Source: Burkholderiales bacterium (GTDB lineage Bacteria > Pseudomonadota > Gammaproteobacteria > Burkholderiales > SG8-41). Taken from it: 23,491 nucleotides of DNA. The notes beneath the pieces are model-generated. The model saw only the letters and a program-made list of their open reading frames with translations, was not told where the DNA came from and searched no databases. Location: NCBI GenBank assembly GCA_019746155.1, contig JAIESJ010000067.1, positions 1-23,491 on the forward strand. Reading direction: 5' to 3'. This document shows, piece after piece, positions 13,614 to 19,009 of this stretch. The translations under genes and the position numbers were made by a program. The first letter of the stretch is position 1. Each line of letters opens with the position of its first letter.

Positions 13614-13883
13614 ATGAAGTACTCGACACAGATTAAACCCATCAGCTATCTCAAGGCCAATGCGGCCGAGATCGTGCGGCGGCTTGCCGAACGGCGTGAG
13701 CCACTGGTTATTACGCAGAACGGCGAGGCGAAGATGGTTATCCAGGACGTCGCTTCGTTTGAGGAAACCCAAGAAACGATGGCGTTGTTGAAGATACTCG
13801 CCCTCGGCAACCGGCAGATCGAAGAAGGCAAGGTCGTCCCGACGGCGGAGGTGATCAAGCGCCTGCGTAAAAAGGAAGCGTAG
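13614..13883 (+). CDS. Phd/YefM-family antitoxin
   Basis: An 89-residue antitoxin. The N-terminal half (KPISYLKANAAEIVRRLAERREPLVITQNGEAKMVIQDVASFEE) is the classic Phd/YefM DNA-binding and dimerisation fold; the rest (MALLKILALGNRQIEEGKVVPTAEVIKRL) is the toxin-neutralising tail. It represses its own promoter alone or with toxin. ATG 13614 is chosen because GAGGTG lies upstream; the longer frame from 13572 would start within the -10 element. The stop TAG shares its last base with the toxin's GTG start. Confidence 0.92.
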   Translation: MKYSTQIKPISYLKANAAEIVRRLAERREPLVITQNGEAKMVIQDVASFEETQETMALLKILALGNRQIEEGKVVPTAEVIKRLRKKEA

Positions 13884-14215
13884 TGCCGATGCGATTCGAG
13901 GTGCTGCTCACCGAGCACGCGCAACACGACCTCGAGGAACTCTACGACTACATCGCCGCGCACGATACTCCCGGCAATGCAGCTCGTGTTCTCGATCGCA
14001 TCGAGAAAGCGCTGGAAAACCTGTCCACTTTTCCAGAGCGCGGGTCCCACCCGAAGGAACTTCTGGCGCTGGGCATCCGTGAATACCGCCAGACGTTTTT
14101 CAAGCCGTACCGATTAATTTACCGAATCGTGGAGCGGCGCGTCTATGTGTATCTAATCGTCGACGGCCGACGCGACATGCAGGGGCTACTGGCGCGACGC
14201 ATGTTCGGAGGTTGA
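13883..14215 (+). CDS. ParE/RelE-superfamily toxin
   Basis: A 110-residue toxin (108 if ATG 13889 is used). It has the pattern VLLTEHAQHDLEELYDYIAAHDTPGNAARVLDRIEKALENL, two helices, then sheet strands with FPERGSHPKELLALGIREYRQTFFKPYRLIYRIVERRVYVYLIVDGRRD, typical of ParE-type type II toxins. ParE members inhibit DNA gyrase and RelE members cleave mRNA; the sequence fits the ParE group better. Placed directly after a Phd antitoxin. The two possible starts are GTG 13883 (Shine-Dalgarno GGAAG only 4 bases away) and ATG 13889 (10 bases away); translation is coupled to the antitoxin either way. Confidence 0.92.
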   Translation: MPMRFEVLLTEHAQHDLEELYDYIAAHDTPGNAARVLDRIEKALENLSTFPERGSHPKELLALGIREYRQTFFKPYRLIYRIVERRVYVYLIVDGRRDMQGLLARRMFGG

Positions 14216-14378
14216 GGGTTTCGGAGAATGCGGCTCGCGCGCACTGTAATGGATTGAACCCGCTTTAGTAATAAATGCGCCAAACAGGAATCATCATGAC
14301 CTCGCCGTATCCCACCTGTTTATCCTTGGAAGACGAAATTCGAGGGAAGCTCGGTAACATGCTGAGCGTTTAACGGAC

Positions 14379-14415
14379 TGAGCGGGGGCGCCAACTCAGT
14401 CGACGCCCCCGGTCA
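14379..14415 (+). terminator. Strong GC hairpin after the toxin gene
   Basis: TGAGCGGGGGCG (14379-14390) and CGCCCCCGGTCA (14404-14415) pair at 11 of 12 positions with a 13-base loop. It lies between the toxin-antitoxin operon and the promoter of the second sigma gene. No T-run follows. The rest of 14216-14493 holds no gene beyond a doubtful 25-codon frame at 14296. Confidence 0.45.
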
Positions 14416-14427
14416 GAGCGCGGGACA

Positions 14428-14452
14428 CATCCGATCAAGCGTCACAGCCGTT
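14428..14452 (+). promoter_or_regulatory. ECF-type promoter candidate, upstream of the sigma gene
   Basis: CATCC (14428-14432), 16 bases, CGTT (14449-14452), ending 41 bp before the sigma start. The same pair of elements at the same spacing occurs before the DUF3034 gene (16121-16145), with CATCCRATC and CCGTT shared. This suggests autoregulation by the second ECF sigma factor. Confidence 0.5.
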
Positions 14453-14493
14453 TCAATAGCGAGGCAGGTTGATCACCGAGGACTTAGTCATCC

Positions 14494-15093
14494 ATGCTTA
14501 ACGATCAGGACATTAAAAAGCTGCTACTGCGAACGGCGGCGCGGGACGAGGGTTCGGCGGAAGCGTTCGAAAGCCTGTACAAGACCTGCGCGCCGCTGCT
14601 GCTCGGCGTGGCCCAACGCATAGTAGGCCGGCGCGAACTGGCCGAGGAAGTGCTGCACGACGGCTTCGCGAAGATCTGGCGCGCAGCGGAGAGCTTCGAC
14701 CCGCTGTCTGCGCATCCGGTCGCCTGGCTGGTGACGATCGTACGCAACCGCGCAATCGACGTGCAGGCGAGCCAGAACGTCTCGCGCGTGGGCTCGTACC
14801 ACGACGCGCTGGATAACGACCCCGACGGCGCGCTCGACCGGCTGTTCGATTGGGGCCCCGCCGCCGACGAGGGTGAGGACAGGCGCCGTGCCGCACAATG
14901 GCTCCGCGATTGTCTCGCCGAGTTGCAGGCGGTCGAGCGGCAGTCGCTGGTGCTCGCTTATGAACACGGGTTAAGCCATGGCGAGCTGGCCGCGCATCTA
15001 CGCAAGCCGCTGGGAACAGTGAAGACGTGGATACGGCGGGGCATGGTTAACCTGCGGGAGTGTGTCGAGGCCTGCATGGGAGCGGTGCGATGA
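14494..15093 (+). CDS. ECF-type RNA polymerase sigma factor (SigK-like)
   Basis: A 199-residue ECF sigma factor. Region 2 contains AEEVLHDGFAKIWRAAESFDP (50-70) and WLVTIVRNRAIDVQ (78-91). Region 4 covers about 140-185 with VERQSLVLAYEHGLSHGELAAHLRKPLGTVKTWIRRGM. The 'LGTVKTWIRRG' helix and the RskA-like partner gene place it with the SigK-type group, which is released by proteolysis of the anti-sigma factor under envelope or redox stress. The stop overlaps the anti-sigma start (ATGA), the usual arrangement that keeps the two in balance. Confidence 0.92.
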   Translation: MLNDQDIKKLLLRTAARDEGSAEAFESLYKTCAPLLLGVAQRIVGRRELAEEVLHDGFAKIWRAAESFDPLSAHPVAWLVTIVRNRAIDVQASQNVSRVGSYHDALDNDPDGALDRLFDWGPAADEGEDRRRAAQWLRDCLAELQAVERQSLVLAYEHGLSHGELAAHLRKPLGTVKTWIRRGMVNLRECVEACMGAVR

Positions 15094-15779
15094 AAATAGA
15101 GAATCATCCGCGGCTGGACGCGCTGTGCGGCGAGTATCTGCTCGGCACCCTGCGCGGCGCGGCACGCCGCCGCTTCGAGCGTGCGCTGCGGGAAGAGCCG
15201 CTTACGTCATTGCGGCTCCGATACTGGGAACGCATTTTCGTACCGAGGTATTCGCAAATGATAGAAATGCAACCGTCCGCCGCCGGCTGGAAACGGCTGG
15301 AGCGCGATCTCGATCTCGCCCGCTATCGGATACCCTGGCACCGGCGCGCTGCGTTCTGGCGCGGGTGGGCCGCAGCTGCCACCGCAGCGCTTGTGCTCGG
15401 TGTCGTTCTGCAGATATCGCTGCCGGCATACAAAACGTCCGAGCCAGTGGCGGTTGCGCAGTTGACCGGCCAGGCCGACGTTTCCCGGGTTACCGCCCTG
15501 CTCTCGCCTGACGGACGCACGCTCGAGCTGCGCGCTGCGCGCGCCGTGGTGGCGGGGCCCGCCCAGAGCTACGAGCTTTGGCTGCTTCCGGCTGAAGGCA
15601 CGGCCCCGGTTTCGCTCGCGGTGCTGGGCAGCCTCGACGCGCGCTTTGCGCTGCCGCCTGCCCAGGTGGGCAGGCTGCGTAGCGGCGCGAAGCTTGCGGT
15701 GTCTGTCGAACCCGCTGGCGGCTCTCCGACCGGCAAACCGACAGGACCCGTCATTCTGATCGGACCGATCGATACCTGA
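15090..15779 (+). CDS. RskA-like membrane anti-sigma factor
   Basis: A 229-residue protein with cytoplasmic, membrane and periplasmic parts. The N-terminus (HPRLDALCGEYLLGTLRGAARRRFERAL) matches the anti-sigma zinc-binding-like helices of RskA. One membrane helix covers about 92-113. The periplasmic RskA domain (about 118-229) contains GRTLELRAARAVVAGPAQSYELWLLPAEGTAPVSLAVLG and ends KPTGPVILIGP, as in relatives (GPVLYTG-type endings). It should hold the sigma factor inactive and release it on cleavage. The gene overlaps the sigma gene by 4 bp. Confidence 0.9.
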   Translation: MKIENHPRLDALCGEYLLGTLRGAARRRFERALREEPLTSLRLRYWERIFVPRYSQMIEMQPSAAGWKRLERDLDLARYRIPWHRRAAFWRGWAAAATAALVLGVVLQISLPAYKTSEPVAVAQLTGQADVSRVTALLSPDGRTLELRAARAVVAGPAQSYELWLLPAEGTAPVSLAVLGSLDARFALPPAQVGRLRSGAKLAVSVEPAGGSPTGKPTGPVILIGPIDT

Positions 15780-16240
15780 AATCGCACGATGATCACGGTT
15801 CACATGCTAGTGTTCTGACGGGTAAGCCGTTCGCCAATTCGCGATGAGCCCGCGTACGTGCCGCGACCCCGGCTGCGTGCAAGCACGCGGGATTGAGAGC
15901 GAGCATCGCCGGCCTATGGAGAAAGCTTCTACGCGAGTGATGGGTTATCGATCCTGACAATCCTTCGGATGATGGTATACGGGACCGCCGTCTCGACAGA
16001 TGCGGCGCCGACATCGCCCCGCCATCCAGGCAGTGCAAAAGTGAGCGCACTGCGCACCGGCCTGTCCCGCGTCCACAACCCTGTCATTAAATCCATCAAG
16101 GCATAGCGCAGTCGTTATTACATCCAATCCGCATGCTGGCCCGTTAAGGGTAGAGGCCCGACGAAACGCCGGTCTACCGATTGGCCGCCTACTCGGGTCA
16201 TCTCATTCGACCTGAACCACTAGCGCTGAAGGAGGTAAAT
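15780..16240 (+). other. 461-bp gene-free region upstream of the DUF3034 gene
   Basis: No credible gene is visible; the minus-strand frame at 15793-16050 lacks any known motif or ribosome-binding site and looks random. The region contains the promoter candidate at 16121-16145 and an excellent Shine-Dalgarno (AAGGAGG) just before the gene at 16241, leaving a 5' untranslated leader of about 90 nt. Confidence 0.5.
16121..16145 (+). promoter_or_regulatory. ECF-type promoter candidate, upstream of the DUF3034 gene
   Basis: CATCC (16121-16125), 16 bases, CGTT (16142-16145). Beyond these boxes the site shares ATC at the same offset and an extra C before CGTT with the site before the sigma gene. It lies 95 bp before the start of the DUF3034 gene and could drive the DUF3034, hemoglobin, ferritin-like and cytochrome genes. 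Confidence 0.5.
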
Positions 16241-17140
16241 ATGGTTTATAACAGGGCCGTTCCTCACATATCCAACCTGTCGCTGCTTTTCGCTTTTATG
16301 TTTTGCGTCGCCCCAGCCCAGGCCCAGGGCCTCCCATCCGGAACGAGCGGCAAACTGTTGCTGACGGGGGGCGTAACGCAGTTGGAGGGCGCTGCCGGCG
16401 GCGGTCTGACGCCTTGGGCGATTATCGGCGGCTATGGTACCCGGGACCAGATTGGCGCCAATGCGTTCTACACCAACGTCAGGACTGGCGACTACGATTT
16501 TCAGGCTGCGGGCGCGTTAGTCGGCATCTACGACCGTGTTGAACTCTCGTACGCGCACCAAACGTTCGACACGCGAGCTGTGGGCGGTGCGCTGGGACTT
16601 GGCAACGGGTTCAAATTTAACGTCGACGTGTTTGGTCTCAAGGTCAAAGTCGCCGGAGATGCGGTGCTGGAGCAAGATTCCTGGCTGCCACAGATTGCCG
16701 TAGGTATTCAACACAAAAGGAACGACCGAGGCAACATAGTGCGTGCCGTGGGCGCGAAAAGCGATTCAGGCACCGACTTTTACGTTTCCGCAACCAAGCT
16801 GATCCTGGATCAAAGTCTGCTCTTGAATGGCACAATTCGCGCCACCAAAGCAAACCAGCTCGGCATCCTGGGTTTCGGCGGCGACAAGAGCGACCGCTAT
16901 AAACCGCAGTTCGAGGGCTCGGCCGCGCTGCTGTTGCGCAGGGATCTGGCGATCGGTGCGGAGTACCGCTCCAAGCCGAACAATCTCGGCTTCGCCAGGG
17001 AGGACGACTGGTGGGACATGTTTGTAGCCTGGGCCCCGATCAAGAACGTGTCGCTGACGGCAGCCTATGCGAACCTCGGTGACGTCGCGACCCGCAGAAA
17101 TCAGAAAGGTCCCTACGTTTCCGTGCAAATCGGCTTCTGA
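16241..17140 (+). CDS. DUF3034-family outer-membrane protein
   Basis: A 299-residue exported protein. A signal peptide covers about residues 1-29 (ending AQAQ). The mature part consists of alternating strands rich in aromatic and glycine residues (GKLLLTGGVTQLEGAAGGGLTPWAIIGGYGTRDQIGANAF, FYVSATKLILDQSLLLNGTIR, WWDMFVAWAPIKNVSLTAAYANLG) and ends KGPYVSVQIGF, with the final aromatic residue typical of outer-membrane beta-barrels. This is the DUF3034 family, of unknown role. The start is fixed by AAGGAGG 6 bases upstream. It is the first gene after the sigma/anti-sigma pair and is followed closely by the hemoglobin gene (32 bp). Confidence 0.87.
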   Translation: MVYNRAVPHISNLSLLFAFMFCVAPAQAQGLPSGTSGKLLLTGGVTQLEGAAGGGLTPWAIIGGYGTRDQIGANAFYTNVRTGDYDFQAAGALVGIYDRVELSYAHQTFDTRAVGGALGLGNGFKFNVDVFGLKVKVAGDAVLEQDSWLPQIAVGIQHKRNDRGNIVRAVGAKSDSGTDFYVSATKLILDQSLLLNGTIRATKANQLGILGFGGDKSDRYKPQFEGSAALLLRRDLAIGAEYRSKPNNLGFAREDDWWDMFVAWAPIKNVSLTAAYANLGDVATRRNQKGPYVSVQIGF

Positions 17141-17172
17141 GGCCGCTCACACATTTATCCAGGAGAACTAAA

Positions 17173-17607
17173 ATGCTGCGCAACAGTTCGCGTCTATTGC
17201 TTGTAATGGCCAGTTTCGCCATTTATTGCTGGAACGGTACGGCGTTGGCCGATGACTCGGTCTACAAGAACTTCGGGGAAAAAGCGGGGCTCATCCGCAT
17301 CATGGACGATTTCATGGCCAGCCTGCTCGCCGATCCGCGCACGCGGCCGTTTTTCGAGAAGGCCAACCAGCAACGCATCAAGGAGCAACTGGTCGATCAG
17401 TTCTGCGAGCTCCTTGAAGGGCCATGCAAATATGGTGGCGCACCGATGAAGCCGGCTCACGCCAATCTCGCCATCAATCGCGAGCATTTCAACGCGCTCG
17501 TTGAAAACTTGCAGATCGCAATGGACAAAAACAGTGTGCCATTCCGCTCCCAAAACAAGCTGCTTGCCAAGCTGGCGCCGATGCACCGCGACATTATCAC
17601 CAAGTAA
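17173..17607 (+). CDS. Exported group 1 truncated hemoglobin
   Basis: A 144-residue protein. Residues 1-26 look like a signal peptide (hydrophobic core LLLVMASFAIYCW, end ALA), so the globin would act in the periplasm, which is unusual for the family. The globin part starts VYKNFGEKAGLIRIMDDFM (group 1 motif), with the B-helix region and FFEKANQQRIKEQL, then GAPMKPAHANLAINREHFNALVENL, where His96 is the proximal heme ligand. The usual CD-loop and E-helix are short. Such globins bind oxygen, NO or peroxide and can carry out NO dioxygenation. The upstream SD is CCAGGAG. It probably forms one transcript with the DUF3034 gene. Confidence 0.88.
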   Translation: MLRNSSRLLLVMASFAIYCWNGTALADDSVYKNFGEKAGLIRIMDDFMASLLADPRTRPFFEKANQQRIKEQLVDQFCELLEGPCKYGGAPMKPAHANLAINREHFNALVENLQIAMDKNSVPFRSQNKLLAKLAPMHRDIITK

Positions 17608-17646
17608 ATTTTTGTTGGCGCCGCGAATGGTGAAGGTGGTTTTCTG

Positions 17647-17671
17647 AATCCATTTATCTTTCCGGTTCGTA
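17647..17671 (+). promoter_or_regulatory. Weak third copy of the ECF-type motif
   Basis: AATCC (17647-17651), 16 bases, CGTA (17668-17671). It matches CATCC-N16-CGTT at 4 of 5 and 3 of 4 positions with identical spacing and lies 49 bp before the ferritin-like gene, so an internal promoter is possible. Confidence 0.3.
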
Positions 17672-17720
17672 TATATATGGGCAACTGTTGCCATTCGTCT
17701 TTTACTCAAAGGAGTTAAGC

Positions 17721-18308
17721 ATGACTACTTCCGAAAACAGTATGGTTCCGTCACGCCGTTCATTTCTGGGAAACACTGCCAAGATCACTTTGTCGGCAAC
17801 CGCCATCGCGCTACTCGCCGGCAAGGAAAGTCTGGCGCAGATATCCTCGAAAAGCATGTCGCAAGATGTCAACATTCTGAACGTCGCGCTCGGGCTCGAG
17901 CACGAGGCGATCAACGCCTACCAGCTGGGAGCGCAAAGCGGGCTGTTGCAGAAAGCGGTGCTCGATGTCGCGGTTAAGTTTCAGGGCGATCACAAAGCGC
18001 ATCGGGATGCGTTGATCGCGACAATCCAAAAGCTTGGTGGTACTCCCGTTGCCGAAAAGAAACTCGACGACTACGCCATGGCCCTGAAAGCGGACATGCT
18101 CAAGAGCCAGGCCGACGTTCTGGACCTTGCGGCAAGGCTCGAACTCGGGGCAACCAACGCATATCTCGGCGTGATCCCTTCGTTCAAGGATACGGGGCTT
18201 GCCAAAGTGGCTGCGCGCCTTGCTGCCGACGAGACCATGCATTGGACTATCCTCAACAATGCGCTTGGGCGTCCCTTGCCTGCGAAGGCGTTGTCCTTCG
18301 GCGCCTAA
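17721..18308 (+). CDS. Tat-exported ferritin-like protein
   Basis: A 195-residue protein with a Tat signal (SRRSFLGN, residues 11-18, followed by a hydrophobic stretch). The mature part forms a four-helix bundle of the ferritin-like group seen as DUF4439-like proteins. Helix 1 has NVALGLEHEAINAY (Glu60, His61, Glu62), helix 2 DHKAHRDALI (His91, His94), helix 3 ARLELGATNAY (Glu141) and helix 4 AADETMHWTILNNALG (Glu171, His174). These Glu/His pairs could form a di-iron centre. Function in the periplasm might be iron handling or peroxide removal. The Shine-Dalgarno AAAGGAG lies 7 bases upstream of ATG 17721. Confidence 0.85.
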   Translation: MTTSENSMVPSRRSFLGNTAKITLSATAIALLAGKESLAQISSKSMSQDVNILNVALGLEHEAINAYQLGAQSGLLQKAVLDVAVKFQGDHKAHRDALIATIQKLGGTPVAEKKLDDYAMALKADMLKSQADVLDLAARLELGATNAYLGVIPSFKDTGLAKVAARLAADETMHWTILNNALGRPLPAKALSFGA

Positions 18309-18316
18309 AAAGAGGG

Positions 18317-18379
18317 TGACGGCAAATGGGTTTGCTTTGTTGCCCAAACGCGGGGCTTCGCAAACCCGTTTGTCCGTCA
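18317..18379 (+). other. Long hairpin between ferritin-like and cytochrome genes
   Basis: The arms at 18317-18335 and 18360-18379 pair over about 19 bp: TGACGG and then AAATGGGTTTGC on the left against GCAAACCCGTTT and CCGTCA on the right, with one mismatch and one bulge, and a 24-base loop. It ends one base before the cytochrome's Shine-Dalgarno (AGGAG, 18381). It could attenuate transcription, block the ribosome site or stabilise the upstream mRNA. Confidence 0.5.
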
Positions 18380-18396
18380 TAGGAGAAAAGGGAAAC

Positions 18397-18771
18397 ATGT
18401 TACGTAAACAATTCCCTGCCATGCTCGGCATGATGTTGATTTCGAACGCGCCTTTTGCCAACGCTGGGGGCGACCCGGTCCGCGGCGAGGCGCTCTACGA
18501 GAGCCGTTGCATCGCCTGCCATTCGATTGATGCGAATCGCGGAGGCCCTGCGCACAAGGGCGTTTATGGACGCAAGGCGGGAAGTGTGTCCGACTACAGT
18601 TACTCCGATGCATTGAGAATGTCCAAGATCGTGTGGGACGAACAGACGCTGGACCGGTGGCTCACCAATCCGGAGCAGTCGATTCCGGGGCAGCGTATGG
18701 GATATTCGGTGCCGGAAGTGGCCGATCGCGCGGATTTAATCGCTTATCTTAGGCTGCGCTCAGGAAAATAA
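18397..18771 (+). CDS. Periplasmic class I cytochrome c
   Basis: A 124-residue exported cytochrome. The signal peptide is about residues 1-23 (ending ANA). The heme site is CIACH (Cys38, Cys41, His42) and is followed by GGPAHKGVYGRKAG; Met101 in PGQRMGY is the likely sixth ligand. The C-terminus (ADLIAYLRLRSG) is the usual packing helix. It resembles c2/c-552-type electron carriers. Together with the exported hemoglobin and ferritin-like protein it suggests an extracytoplasmic heme and iron redox module. The start at 18397 has AGGAG upstream. Confidence 0.88.
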   Translation: MLRKQFPAMLGMMLISNAPFANAGGDPVRGEALYESRCIACHSIDANRGGPAHKGVYGRKAGSVSDYSYSDALRMSKIVWDEQTLDRWLTNPEQSIPGQRMGYSVPEVADRADLIAYLRLRSGK

Positions 18772-18786
18772 TGGAGATTGAACAGG

Positions 18787-18824
18787 CTAGGAGCTTGTCG
18801 GACCCAAGTCCGACAAGCTCCTAG
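18787..18824 (+). terminator. Perfect 17-bp palindrome
   Basis: CTAGGAGCTTGTCGGAC (18787-18803), loop CCAA, and its exact reverse complement at 18808-18824. It starts 15 bp after the cytochrome stop and could act as a bidirectional terminator. No T-run follows on either strand. A perfect palindrome of this length is also typical of joined insertion-sequence ends. Confidence 0.6.
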
Positions 18825-18975
18825 TGCCGCTCCACTCGGTGATGTTGAAAATCAGGCGGTTGCATGAGTCGCGGCGTGCCTGGTTGGGTGTCACTTTTCC
18901 TCCTGGAAGGGGACGCGTCGCAGCTTTGCGGATGTCCACGACGGACGCGGTACCCGAGCCGGCGGCGGTGGGCAA
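18787..18975 (-). pseudogene. Possible transposase C-terminal remnant
   Basis: The minus-strand frame contains SCNRLIFNITEWSGTR, which looks protein-like and ends inside the palindrome, as a transposase gene running into its terminal repeat would. I cannot name the family with confidence. The part before it (18900-18975) shows nothing recognisable. If right, the palindrome is an insertion-sequence end; if not, this is a chance frame in the gap between the cytochrome and MgtA genes. Confidence 0.25.
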
Positions 18976-19009
18976 AAGCGGTGTTCGGGGATCGCGCCGA
19001 TCACGCGCT

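Noticed and set aside
13180..13772. Frames on both strands across 13180-13772
   Set aside because: They cross the hairpin, promoter and antitoxin in other frames and show no protein-family pattern.
15793..16050. Minus-strand frame of 85 codons in the gap before the DUF3034 gene
   Set aside because: No recognisable motif, no ribosome-binding site, and overlap with no conserved feature.
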